Source: Pacificoceanicola onchidii (GTDB lineage: Bacteria > Pseudomonadota > Alphaproteobacteria > Rhodobacterales > Rhodobacteraceae). From it: DNA of 64,000 bases. The position numbers were made by a program, and so were the translations under genes. The number at the start of each line of letters is the position of its first letter. Within the stretch, counting starts at the first letter, position 1. Shown piece by piece: positions 19,601-30,982 of the stretch. The stretch lies in contig NZ_SRXY01000004.1 of NCBI RefSeq assembly GCF_004804335.1, positions 124,001 to 188,000 of the forward strand, given 5' to 3'. The notes under the pieces are model-generated. The model saw only the letters and a list, made by a program, of their open reading frames with translations. It did not search any database and was not told where the DNA came from.

Positions 19601-20362
19601 ATGCCTTTGGAGATCGTGACGGTGCCCTGCCTTCAGGACAATTACGCCTACCTGGTCAAGGGGCCCGATGGTGTGGCGATCATTGACGCACCGGAAGCGG
19701 GGCCGATCATCGAGGCTCTGGAGGCGCGCGGCTGGACGCCCGGCGTGATCATGCTGACCCATCACCACTGGGATCACGTGGATGGCATCCCCGGCATCAA
19801 GGAGAAATACGGCTGCATGGTCATGGGGCCAAAGGCGGAGGAGGACAAGCTGCCGCCCGTCGACATGGCGCTTGAGAACGGATTCGAGGGTGGTACGGGC
19901 GACGGGCTGTGCCGGGTGATCCCTGTACCGGGGCACACGCTGGGGCATGTGGCGTATTACTATCCCGAAGCAGGGGCGATCTTCACCGCCGACAGCCTGA
20001 TGGCGATGGGCTGCGGGCGGCTGTTCGAAGGCACGCCTGAGATGATGTTCGAAAGCCTGCAGGCGCTGGCCGCGCTGCCGCCTGAGACCATGGTGTATTC
20101 CGGGCATGAATACACGATGAGCAACGCGAAATTCGCGCTGACCATTGAACCGGACAATCCGGAGCTTAAATCCCGTATAGAAGATATTGAACGAGCCCGT
20201 TTGGACGGGCTCCCCACCGCCCAGGTTCCGCTGTCGCTGGAACTGGCCACAAACCCCTTCCTTCGGGCGCATATCCCCGGCGTAAAACAGGCGCTCGGGA
20301 TGGAAGACGCGTCTGATGTTGCGGTTTTCACGGAAATCCGCGCCCGCAAGGATCGCTTCTGA
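19601..20362 (+). CDS. gloB: Hydroxyacylglutathione hydrolase (glyoxalase II)
   Basis: The 253-residue metallo-beta-lactamase-fold enzyme hydrolyses S-lactoylglutathione to lactate in methylglyoxal detoxification. The metal motif THHHWDHVDG is near residues 52-61, GHTLGHVAYY provides the next ligand, and FTADSLMAMGCGRLFEG and SGHEYTMSN complete the binuclear site and glutathione region. An AAAGGAA ribosome site precedes the ATG. Confidence 0.95.
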   Translation: MPLEIVTVPCLQDNYAYLVKGPDGVAIIDAPEAGPIIEALEARGWTPGVIMLTHHHWDHVDGIPGIKEKYGCMVMGPKAEEDKLPPVDMALENGFEGGTGDGLCRVIPVPGHTLGHVAYYYPEAGAIFTADSLMAMGCGRLFEGTPEMMFESLQALAALPPETMVYSGHEYTMSNAKFALTIEPDNPELKSRIEDIERARLDGLPTAQVPLSLELATNPFLRAHIPGVKQALGMEDASDVAVFTEIRARKDRF

Positions 20363-20506
20363 AACGGCACGCATTTCAGCCATTGCACAAAATGTGACCG
20401 GTCCAGAGACAGAAAACACTTGAAGCTTTGGCGTTATAGACCAAACTTTAAGGTAATGAGGCGATGCTGGTCTTCGGATCGGCGCATAGTCAGAAGGAGC
20501 ACAGGC

Positions 20507-22830
<2,324 letters not shown>

Positions 22831-22834
<4 letters not shown>

Positions 22835-23784
22835 AACGCCACATCGTTGCTTTACTGCTTTCCGCCGCGGGTCCTCTCGCGGCGGAACCATTTTTGGATC
22901 TGCCCATTGCCTGCACGCTGGGTCAGGATTGCTATATCGAGACCTTTTTCGACACGGACCCCGGCCCCGGGCGGGCCGATCACACCTGCGGCTTTCGCAC
23001 ACGGGACGGGCATCGCGGGATCGACTTCGCGGTGCGCAGTTTCGAGGCCCTGGAAAGCGGTGTGGACGTGCGCGCCGCCGCGCCCGGCGTCGTCGCGGCA
23101 ACACGGGATGGCGTGGCAGGACAGCCCCCTTATGAGCGGTTTACCGGAGAAAACGCCTGCGGAAACGGTGTTCGGATCAAACACGAAGGCGGTTTGCAGA
23201 CGCTGTATTGTCATCTGGACGCCGGTTCGATTGGTGTCGCGCAGGGGCAAACGGTTGAGGCCGGGCAAACAATTGGCCGGATCGGATTGAGCGGTTTGAC
23301 CAACTTTCCGCATCTGCATTTTGCCGTGCTGTCCAAGGAGGGCAGGCCCGTGGACCCGTTTGGGCCGGAGCAGGCGGAGGGCACATGCGGCGCGCCGGAC
23401 GTCAGCTATTGGAACGACCCGCCCACATACCAGCCAACGGGTTTTTTCACAGCCGGGTTCACGGATGCCGTCCCGGGCTTTGACAGCGTCAAAAGCGGAG
23501 ACGCGCGCCGTACGTCCGTCACCAAAACCGATGCAATTGTGCTGTATGCCCATATGTTTCTCGCCCAGCATGGCGATCTTGTTGAGTATGACATTCAAGG
23601 GCCCGGCGGCGTTGCGTTTTCGCATAGCGAGATTCTGAAAGCGCCGAGGAAGAACCTCATGCGGGCGTTCGGGCGGAAGGCTCCGAAGGCCGGCTGGCCC
23701 AAAGGGCGCTATACAGGTGCGATTACCCTGACACGAAAAGGGCGTTTCCTTGGAAAACGGTACGCCTATGTGATCGTAGAATAA
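22831..23784 (+). CDS. M23 family metallopeptidase (LytM-type), periplasmic
   Basis: The 317-residue protein has an N-terminal signal peptide (residues 1-18, ending about LAAEP). The LytM/M23 domain has zinc motif GHRGIDFA near residue 66 and HLHFAV near residue 165. Such enzymes cleave or regulate cleavage of peptidoglycan cross-bridges. Paired cysteines (ENACGNG, LYCHL, CGAPD) suggest periplasmic disulfides. A C-terminal domain of about 120 residues is not recognised. The ATG overlaps the clpA stop by four bases. Confidence 0.85.
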
Positions 23785-23785
23785 G

Positions 23786-26413
23786 TCAGCGTTCGGTCAG
23801 CTTGAGTTCGATGCGGCGGTTCTGGGCGCGGGCTTCGGGTGTTTTGGCCGGGTTGAGCGGCTGGTATTGGCCAAAGCCGTTGGCGGACAGGCGGTTTGGC
23901 GGGATGCCGAGGAAATCCACCATGTAGCGCACCACGGACAGCGCGCGTTCCTGGCTGAGTTCCCAGTTGTCCTGAAAACGGGCGCTGCTACGCAGGGGGA
24001 TGTCGTCCGTGTGGCCGTCGACGCGGATAATCCAATCAATGCCGTCTGGCATTTGATCGGCGATGTCGCGGAGAAGCCCGGCGATCTTGGCGATTTCCGC
24101 CTGCCCTGCGTCGGATAGCTCGGCGTCGCCCAGCTGGAACAGAACTTCGGAGGAGAAGACAAAGCGGTCGCCCTCGATGCGGATGCCTTCGCGGTCGCCG
24201 AGCACTTCGCGCATACGGCCAAAGAACTCGGAGCGGTAACGCTCCAGATCGCGGGCCTGCTCTTCGAGACGCTTGCGCTCGGCCTCTTCAAGCTGGCGGC
24301 GGCGGCGTTCTTCGGCGGCAACGCGGGCGAGCGCGGCGTTCAACTCGGACCCGAGGTTTTGAAGCTGGACCTTGGCCGCCTCATCGGAGGCACGGCTTTC
24401 GTCCAGAAGCGCCTGAAGTTGGCCAAGCTGGCTGCGCAGGGCGGCGACCTGCTGGTTGAGAAGCTCAGCCTGTTTTTGAGCCTGCGTGGCGCGTTCGTCC
24501 GATTGCGCGAGGTTTTCGCGGGCTTCTGCCAGAAGGATCTGGCGCTCTTCGGCTTCGGACAGACGCTCCTCGGCCCGGGTCTCCGCCGCTTTTTGAGCCG
24601 CCAGTGCTGCGGTCAGTTGCTCGCGCACTTCTTCGGCGCTGGCCTCACTTTCGAACCGCGCGGCAAGGGCGGCGGCGAGGCGTTCCTCAAGGGTCCGGGC
24701 ATCATCGACGCGCTCTGCGGCGCGGGCCTCTGCCTCGGCCAAGGCTTGCCGCAGGTTGGAGATCAGCACATCGCGCTCAGCTTCGCGGGCGCGGACGGCG
24801 GCCAGTTCAGCGGAAAGCCTTTGGGTCTGGGCGGTGAGCGTTGCCGCGTCGCTGTCCGACCCGAGTTTGTCCGTGAGCGCCGCGTTTTCAGCCTCCAGCG
24901 CCGCGATGCGCACGGCGCTGTCGCTTGCCCGGGATTCGGCGGCCTCAAGATCGGATTGTACCTGCGCGAGCTGCCCCTGAAGGCTTGTGATCTGCGTGTC
25001 TTGCGTGTCTTCCCGCCCTTCGGCGGCGGCAAGCCGGGCGAGCAGGTCCGCATTTTGCCCGCGCAGATCGGACAGCGCAGAAACCGCGTCGGCGCGTGCG
25101 CCGCGCGCTGAAGTCAGTTCTTCCTCAAGCGCTGCTGTGTCTTCACGCAAGGCGGCCAGAGCTGCGCCGCCGTCCGCCGCCGCGCCTTCGGCTGTGGCCA
25201 GATCCGCGACAAGGGCCGTGTTGCGGGCGCGCAGGGCGGCGAGTTCCGTCTGAAGGCTTTCGGCTTCGGTCAGCCGGGCAAGGGCGGCGGCCAATTGCGC
25301 GGAAAGGTCCGAAAGCCGGGATTCGGCCGCGGTTGTTGCGCCGCGCGCAGCAATCAGATCGCGGGTGGTTGCATCACGGGCGTCCTCGGCGTCTGCCAAG
25401 GCGCGCTCTGCGGCGGCGCGAGCGGATTGCTCTTCGGCCAGTTGTTCGCGCAAGGTGGCGAGGCGGGTGTCCGTTTCCACGCCTGCTGCCCGCGTGTCGG
25501 CGAGCGTTGCAGACAGCTGGGCGATTTCCGCCGTGGCCGCATCCAGTTGATCCTGAAGCCCCTGCGCCTCTTCTTCGCCCGCCAAAAGCGCGGCGGCGAG
25601 GCGGGCGTTCAGGTTGCTTTCCGCTTCGCGGGCGGCGGCGAGCAGGGTCAGCGTGTCCTCGGCCCGCGCACGTTCCGCTTCGAGAGCGAGGGTCATGGCG
25701 GTGAGTTCGGCGTCCGCGTTCTCCAGCCGGGCGCGCAGGGCGGCGGCAGCTTCTGCCTCAAGCAGTTTCTGTTCTTCTTCTGCGGTCAGCGCCTGGTCCA
25801 ACTCGTCCACGCGCGTGTTCAAGGCCGTGATCTGGGCGGTGGCGTCGGCATTGTCGCGGCGCAGGTCCGCCACCAGAGCTTCAAGGGCCTCGCGCCGCGC
25901 GGTCAGCTCGTCTCGGGCGGTTGTCAGTTCAGCCACGTTGTCACGAGCTGCATCCCGTTCGGACAGGAGCGTCGCCACGCGCGCTTCGAAATCGGTGATT
26001 TGCCCCTGTGCATCGGCAAGCGCCGCGTCCCGGTCCGCGATGTCCTGACGGGCTGCGGCCAGATCTGCTGCCTGACGGTCCCGCGTGGCGGTCAGCGTAT
26101 CGATCAGGCGCAGTTGATCGGCCAGTTGGGTTTCCGCGTCCGAAAGCGTGCTTTCCAATTCGCCAAGCTGGCTTGTCAGGGCCGTGTTGCGCCGTTCCTG
26201 CACGCCAAGAGCCTGAGCCAGCGCGGCGATTTCACTGGAGAGGGTGTTCAGTTCGGTTTCCTGCCCGGTGATCGTCTCGCGTAGGACAAACTGGATGATC
26301 ATGAAGATCGACAGGACAAAGGTCAGAACGAGCAGAAGCCCGGTCATGGCATCCACGAATCCCGGCCAGATGTTCGCCTGAAAGCGTTGCCCGGTGCGGC
26401 GCGAAAGGGCCAT
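23786..26413 (-). CDS. MotB/OmpA-like peptidoglycan-binding protein with very long coiled coil
   Basis: This 875-residue protein has a single N-terminal membrane segment containing an acidic residue (FVDAMTGLLLVLTF, Asp at 21), as in MotB/ExbD ion-conducting partners. A continuous Ala/Glu/Arg/Gln-rich coiled coil spans roughly residues 50-720. The C-terminal OmpA domain includes VLFQLGDAELSDAGQAEI, IIRVDGHTDDIPL and ALSVVRYMVD, which binds peptidoglycan. It starts three bases after the ExbB/MotA-like gene, which should supply the channel partner. The pair may be a non-flagellar stator or envelope-energising complex. It is not MotAB proper, because no flagellar genes are near. Confidence 0.85.
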   Translation of the reverse strand: MALSRRTGQRFQANIWPGFVDAMTGLLLVLTFVLSIFMIIQFVLRETITGQETELNTLSSEIAALAQALGVQERRNTALTSQLGELESTLSDAETQLADQLRLIDTLTATRDRQAADLAAARQDIADRDAALADAQGQITDFEARVATLLSERDAARDNVAELTTARDELTARREALEALVADLRRDNADATAQITALNTRVDELDQALTAEEEQKLLEAEAAAALRARLENADAELTAMTLALEAERARAEDTLTLLAAAREAESNLNARLAAALLAGEEEAQGLQDQLDAATAEIAQLSATLADTRAAGVETDTRLATLREQLAEEQSARAAAERALADAEDARDATTRDLIAARGATTAAESRLSDLSAQLAAALARLTEAESLQTELAALRARNTALVADLATAEGAAADGGAALAALREDTAALEEELTSARGARADAVSALSDLRGQNADLLARLAAAEGREDTQDTQITSLQGQLAQVQSDLEAAESRASDSAVRIAALEAENAALTDKLGSDSDAATLTAQTQRLSAELAAVRAREAERDVLISNLRQALAEAEARAAERVDDARTLEERLAAALAARFESEASAEEVREQLTAALAAQKAAETRAEERLSEAEERQILLAEARENLAQSDERATQAQKQAELLNQQVAALRSQLGQLQALLDESRASDEAAKVQLQNLGSELNAALARVAAEERRRRQLEEAERKRLEEQARDLERYRSEFFGRMREVLGDREGIRIEGDRFVFSSEVLFQLGDAELSDAGQAEIAKIAGLLRDIADQMPDGIDWIIRVDGHTDDIPLRSSARFQDNWELSQERALSVVRYMVDFLGIPPNRLSANGFGQYQPLNPAKTPEARAQNRRIELKLTER

Positions 26414-26416
26414 GGA

Positions 26417-27583
26417 TCAGCCCCCGGACCGCTTCACGATGGTGGCAAGATGGCGCGACATCGCGTGAATGTCGGTCCTGAGTTCGGCCATACTTTCCTG
26501 CCGCCCGGCGCTGATCTCTTCGAGAAGGCGCAGCATTTGCACGTCGATGGAGCGCAGGCGCATGCGGCTTTCGGCATCGAGCCCTTCGCTTGTTTCCTTG
26601 GAGCGGATGGCTTCGGCGAGCTGTTCCTGACCGTCGGCGATGCGGGCCATCGCGGTGGCGGAAGGGGCACTGGCCTCCATGCGTTCGGTCATACGTTCGA
26701 CGGAATCGGCCAGTTGGCCAAGGCGGCTGTCTACCTCCGAGCGGCCCTGTTCGGATTGGGCGAAGAGGTACTGCAGGGTTTCGATCTGTTCGGCCATGCG
26801 ATCCAGCACCACGCCGGCGGCCCCGAGGTCCGGGCCATCCCCGTCGGAGGAAAAACCGAGGCGGGTGATCGAGGAGAGCCATTCCTCAAGCTCGCGGTAA
26901 AAGCGGTTCTGGCCGTGACCTGCGAAGAGTTCGAGCAGGCCGACGATGAGCGAACAGGCGAGGCCGAGGAGCGAGGAGGCAAAGGCAACGCCCATGCCGC
27001 CAAGCTGGCTTTCCAGGCCGGTCATCAAGCGGCCAAAAACCTGCGCGCCGCTTTCCCCGTCTTCGGGGGCAAGGCTGCGGATCGTGTCGACAAGCGCGGG
27101 GACGGTGGTGGCGAGCCCGTAGAAGGTGCCAAGAAGGCCGAGGAAAATCAGCAGGCTGACAATGTAGCGCGTGATCTCGCGCGCCTCATCAATCCGGGTG
27201 GCCACGGAATCGAGGATCGAACGGGTCGAGGTGGTGGTGATCTGCATCCGCTTGTCACGGCGGCGCAGAAGCGCGGCGAGCGGGGCCAGCAGAAGCGGCG
27301 CCTGCGCACGGCTGCCCTGCTGGTCGCCGGGGCGGGCAAAGCGTTCGATCCAGCGCACGGAGGCGATGAGTTGGACCACCTGATAGAAACAGGCCAGCAC
27401 GCCGATCACAAAGACGATCAGGATAAAGCCGTTCAGATAAGGGTTCGATTCGAAGACCGGCAGGACGCGGGGCAGCGCCAGAAAGGCGCCCGCACCGGAC
27501 AGCCCCAGCACGATCAGCATCAGCGTCACCTGCCGGACGGGTTGAGAAAATTGAAGCTCGGCCTCGAGGTCCGGCTGGTCCAT
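26417..27583 (-). CDS. MotA/TolQ/ExbB-like proton channel protein
   Basis: The 388-residue polytopic protein has two N-terminal membrane segments (about 17-38 and 50-72) and two more with MotA/TolQ character: SLLIFLGLLGTFYGLATTV (about 143-163) and MGVAFASSLLGLACSLIVGL (about 196-216). A long cytoplasmic C-terminal helical region carries Glu/Arg-rich heptads. It should form the inner-membrane ion channel together with the OmpA-domain protein encoded three bases downstream. Start ATG at 27583 with AGGTGTCC upstream. Confidence 0.85.
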   Translation of the reverse strand: MDQPDLEAELQFSQPVRQVTLMLIVLGLSGAGAFLALPRVLPVFESNPYLNGFILIVFVIGVLACFYQVVQLIASVRWIERFARPGDQQGSRAQAPLLLAPLAALLRRRDKRMQITTTSTRSILDSVATRIDEAREITRYIVSLLIFLGLLGTFYGLATTVPALVDTIRSLAPEDGESGAQVFGRLMTGLESQLGGMGVAFASSLLGLACSLIVGLLELFAGHGQNRFYRELEEWLSSITRLGFSSDGDGPDLGAAGVVLDRMAEQIETLQYLFAQSEQGRSEVDSRLGQLADSVERMTERMEASAPSATAMARIADGQEQLAEAIRSKETSEGLDAESRMRLRSIDVQMLRLLEEISAGRQESMAELRTDIHAMSRHLATIVKRSGG

Positions 27584-27648
27584 CGGACACCTGACACGTT
27601 TGTTCTGCTGGACAGAGGCTAAGGCTTAAAAACCATTAAGCCAAGGGT

Positions 27649-28176
27649 TTATGCGGTCAGCACCCGCACCCGATCCACCAGCCAATCGAGTTCTGCATCG
27701 GGAATCCCCAGTTCCGCCAGATGCGTGGCGGTGTTGTAGAGATATTCCGTGTTTGGACCACGCCCGCCGACGGCCCGCGCGATGATGACGGCCTGTTCTT
27801 CCAGCGCGAGACGGCAGTACTGGACGTGATCGCGGTCAATGACATAGGCCAGCGCATCAATCCGTTCGCCGCCGTCAAGATCGAGGGTCACGGTTTTTTC
27901 GACATAGGCGGCGGAGACAAGTTCGCGTTCCCGCAGATAAGCGAGCGTTTCGTCTTCGGTGCCGGGCTGAGCGCGGAAGGCCACACCATCACAAAGCGCA
28001 CCGCGATGCGCGTCGAGGGCGAGGACGAGGCCAGGCTCCTCTTCGCTGCCGCGATGGTGAATCGAGCGCATGCAGAAGCTGCGGGCATAGTCCGCCAGCC
28101 GCGCGTGGCGCTGTTCGGCCACCTCGAATCCGGGGTTCCAGAGCAAAGAGCCGTAGCCGAATACCCAAAGCGTCAC
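27649..28176 (-). CDS. Gamma-glutamylcyclotransferase (ChaC-like)
   Basis: The 175-residue protein has the cyclotransferase fold seen in ChaC and GGCT, which cleaves glutathione or gamma-glutamyl peptides to 5-oxoproline. The substrate loop FGYGSLLWNPGFE is at residues 5-17, and GSEEEPGLVLAL and the catalytic Glu region follow. Start: GTG at 28176 with AAGGAGAC five bases upstream gives VTLWVFGYGS. The frame continues upstream but is not protein-like. It faces away from the DUF2125 gene. Confidence 0.88.
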   Translation of the reverse strand: MTLWVFGYGSLLWNPGFEVAEQRHARLADYARSFCMRSIHHRGSEEEPGLVLALDAHRGALCDGVAFRAQPGTEDETLAYLRERELVSAAYVEKTVTLDLDGGERIDALAYVIDRDHVQYCRLALEEQAVIIARAVGGRGPNTEYLYNTATHLAELGIPDAELDWLVDRVRVLTA

Positions 28177-28257
28177 GTAATGTCTCCTTGCCCTTTCACG
28201 CGCCTGTTCCGCCCTGTAGACATCACTTGGCAACGGTTTGCAAAGGGGCAAAGCCAG

Positions 28258-29223
28258 ATGAAGCGGTTGGTGTTTTTGAGCGTGGCTCTTGCAGCCCTCT
28301 GGGCGGGTTACTGGTTTTTGCAGGCACACAGCCTGCGCGGCAGTCTCGAGGCGTGGTTCGAAGAGCGGCGAGGCGACGGTTGGGAGGCCAGCTATTCGGA
28401 TATGTCCGTCAGGGGGTTTCCGAACCGTCTGGATGTGCAGTTTGACGATCTGATCCTCGCCGATCCGGAGCGCGGCACGGTCTGGGAAGCGCCGTTTTTC
28501 CAGATGTTTTCACTGGTCTACAGCCCCGGCCACTGGATTTTCGCATGGCCCGAGACGCAGAGCGTAACCACCCGTGACGGGACGTACCGGATCAATTCCG
28601 AAGGTTTGCGGGCCTCTTTGGTGATGGAGGGCGATACCTTCCTGCGCAGCAATGTGGAGGCGGTGACGTTGAATGTCTCCGGCGCGGCGAGCGTGGCGAT
28701 TGCCGGGCTTGATCTGGGTGTGGCTGTCGATGAGGTAAAGCCCCGGATCGTGCGGCTGGGTTTGAATGCGGCAGGCATCGCCGGCAAGGCGGGCGCGATG
28801 GGGCCGACCGGCACAGTCGATGCGGTCTCGCTCCGGGCGGAGGCCGCGTTTGACGACATCTGGACCCGCGATGCGCTCAAGGGCGCGCGACCTCAGCCCA
28901 CCGCGCTGAGCATTCCGCTGGCGGACTACCGCGCGGGCGACGTTCAGCTGAAGGCCACCGGCGATTGGGACATCGACGGTAAGGGGCGGCTTGATGGCAG
29001 CGGCACATTGCGGGCGGAAAACTGGCGCGATCTTCTGGATCGGGCCGAGGACAATGGCGATTTGCCCGGCGAGGTCACTGCGATCCTGCGCGAGATGTTC
29101 GGGCTTATCGCCGGGCTGTCGGGCAACAAGAAAACGCTCGATCTGACCTTCAGCTTTGACAAGGGGCGCATTGCGCTTGGGATCATTCCGCTCGGCAAGG
29201 CGCCCCGTCTGAGGTTCGATTAA
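28258..29223 (+). CDS. DUF2125 domain-containing protein, membrane-anchored
   Basis: The 321-residue protein has an N-terminal signal anchor ([18 protein letters not shown]) and an extended beta-rich periplasmic region. The start of DUF2125 is recognisable: the [20 protein letters not shown] segment. The family is found in alphaproteobacteria and its function is unknown. Start: ATG at 28258 with AAAGGGGC upstream. The stop overlaps the panC stop on the opposite strand by two bases (TTAA), so the genes converge with no terminator space. Confidence 0.85.
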   Translation: MKRLVFLSVALAALWAGYWFLQAHSLRGSLEAWFEERRGDGWEASYSDMSVRGFPNRLDVQFDDLILADPERGTVWEAPFFQMFSLVYSPGHWIFAWPETQSVTTRDGTYRINSEGLRASLVMEGDTFLRSNVEAVTLNVSGAASVAIAGLDLGVAVDEVKPRIVRLGLNAAGIAGKAGAMGPTGTVDAVSLRAEAAFDDIWTRDALKGARPQPTALSIPLADYRAGDVQLKATGDWDIDGKGRLDGSGTLRAENWRDLLDRAEDNGDLPGEVTAILREMFGLIAGLSGNKKTLDLTFSFDKGRIALGIIPLGKAPRLRFD

Positions 29224-30062
29224 ACGGCGATATTGTCGATCAGCCGGACCCCGGCGAGCCAGGCGGCGGCCAGCAGGCGGCAGTCACCTTCGGGGCGTTC
29301 GAGCAGGCGCAGATCGTCGTTGGCGCGCAGATCGAGGTATTCGACCTCGTTGAAGCCTGCCGCGAGGATCCTTGCCCTCGCCTTTTCGGCAAGCTCTGTC
29401 GCCGTGCCACCGGCGCGCAGACCGTCCGCCATCTCTTCCATCGCTTCGTTCAAGGCCGGTGCCTTGACGCGCGCGCGGTCCGAGATCAGCAGGTTGCGCG
29501 AGGACATGGCGAGCCCGTCTTCTTCGCGGATTGTCGGACAACCGACCACATCCACGTCAAGATCCAGATCCGCTGACAGGCGGCGCACCACCTGCAATTG
29601 CTGGAAGTCCTTTTCACCGAAATAGGCGCGTTCCGCGCGGGTTTGCGTGAAAAGCTTGGTCACAACCGTCGCCACCCCGTCAAAATGGCCGGGCCGGTGC
29701 GCGCCGCAGAGCACATCTGTCAGACCGGCAACAGAGACGGTGGAGGCAAAACCTTCGGGGTAAATCTCCTCCGGGCCCGGCACATAGACCGCATCAACCG
29801 AGAAACGCTCCAGCTTGCGGGCGTCGTCCTCTTCGGTGCGGGGGTAGTTTTCCAGATCGGAGGGATTGTTGAACTGTTTTGGGTTCACGAAGATCGTGAC
29901 AATCACCCGATCGCATCCCGCCTTGGCGGCGGCGACAAGGCTCAGGTGGCCATCGTGCAACGCGCCCATGGTCGGCACCACGCCAACCACCTCACCCGCC
30001 TTCTGCCAGGTTTTGACCATGGCGCGCAATTCGGATTTTGTGCGGATGATGGGCGCAATCAT
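29220..30062 (-). CDS. panC: Pantothenate synthetase
   Basis: The 280-residue enzyme joins pantoate and beta-alanine using ATP to make pantothenate, the coenzyme A precursor. Family motifs: [16 protein letters not shown] (HxGH-like), [24 protein letters not shown] and MSSRNLLIS. It overlaps the panB stop by four bases, so both are translated from one message (panB first). Confidence 0.97.
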   Translation of the reverse strand: MIAPIIRTKSELRAMVKTWQKAGEVVGVVPTMGALHDGHLSLVAAAKAGCDRVIVTIFVNPKQFNNPSDLENYPRTEEDDARKLERFSVDAVYVPGPEEIYPEGFASTVSVAGLTDVLCGAHRPGHFDGVATVVTKLFTQTRAERAYFGEKDFQQLQVVRRLSADLDLDVDVVGCPTIREEDGLAMSSRNLLISDRARVKAPALNEAMEEMADGLRAGGTATELAEKARARILAAGFNEVEYLDLRANDDLRLLERPEGDCRLLAAAWLAGVRLIDNIAV

Positions 30063-30892
30063 TTTTTGGCTCCGGGGGCGGCATCGCCGAAGACATGTTC
30101 GGGGCCGGGAAACTCGCGGGCTTTGACGGCGCGCGCATAGTCGGCAATGGCGGCCCCTGCATCCTCGCCCAGATTGGCAAAACGTTTGACGAACTTGGCT
30201 TTGAAAGCCGTGAAGAGGCCGAGCATGTCGTCCAGAACGAGGATCTGGCCGTCACAGCCCGCAGACGCGCCAATGCCGATGGTCGGGATCGGCACCTCTG
30301 CCGTGACCTTGTCAGCCAGCGATTCCGGCACTTTTTCCAGAACAACGGAGAAGGCGCCCGCCTCCGCCACGGCCTGGGCATCGGCCATCAACGCATCTCC
30401 GGCATCGCCGCGTCCCTGCACCTTGTAGCCGCCCAGCGTGTTGATCGACTGCGGGGTGAGGCCGACATGGGCCATCACCGGAATGCCGCGATCCACGAGG
30501 AAGCGGATGGTCTGCGCCATTTGGGTGCCACCCTCAAGCTTGACCGCGCCCGCGCCGGTTTCGCGCATGATATGGGCGGCGTTGCGAAAGGCCTGCTCCG
30601 GGCTTTCTTCGTAGCTGCCGAAGGGCATGTCGACGACAAGCATCGCCGAAGACAGCCCCCGCGCGACCGCTTTGCCGTGCAGGATCATCATCTCCATCGT
30701 GACTTCGACGGTGGATTTCAGCCCGTGCAAAACCATGCCGACGGAATCGCCAACAAGGACGAAATCGACATGCTCATCCATGATCTCCGCCATCGGCGTG
30801 GTGTAGCAGGTCAGGCTGACAATGGGCTCCCCGCCCTTGCGTGCCAGGATGTCCTCGGGCAGGGGTGCCCGCTTTTTCGCCGTCGCGCTCAT
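30059..30892 (-). CDS. panB: 3-methyl-2-oxobutanoate hydroxymethyltransferase
   Basis: The 277-residue enzyme transfers a hydroxymethyl group from methylene-tetrahydrofolate to alpha-ketoisovalerate, the first step to pantoate. The motif [11 protein letters not shown] and the metal/substrate residues in [12 protein letters not shown] and VKLEGG are visible, together with [21 protein letters not shown]. It is the first gene of the panBC operon. Confidence 0.97.
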   Translation of the reverse strand: MSATAKKRAPLPEDILARKGGEPIVSLTCYTTPMAEIMDEHVDFVLVGDSVGMVLHGLKSTVEVTMEMMILHGKAVARGLSSAMLVVDMPFGSYEESPEQAFRNAAHIMRETGAGAVKLEGGTQMAQTIRFLVDRGIPVMAHVGLTPQSINTLGGYKVQGRGDAGDALMADAQAVAEAGAFSVVLEKVPESLADKVTAEVPIPTIGIGASAGCDGQILVLDDMLGLFTAFKAKFVKRFANLGEDAGAAIADYARAVKAREFPGPEHVFGDAAPGAKK

Positions 30893-30982
30893 GGTCTGGT
30901 CCTCCGCGCAATAAAGTTGCGCGGGGGTGTATCAGTTGCTGCAGCGCAGAACCAGAAGTTTCTGCGGGGAATGCGCAATGCG

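Noticed and set aside
24359-26284. Several plus-strand frames opposite the coiled-coil gene
   Set aside because: The repetitive Ala/Glu/Arg codons of the coiled coil leave antisense frames open. The peptides have no natural composition.
23786-27583. Zorya-type defence (ZorA/ZorB) interpretation of the channel/OmpA pair
   Set aside because: No ZorC, ZorD or ZorE genes are adjacent; the neighbours are housekeeping genes, and the long coiled coil is on the OmpA partner instead of the MotA-like one.
23786-27583. Flagellar stator MotAB
   Set aside because: No flagellar genes are nearby, and the MotB-like protein is almost three times the usual length.
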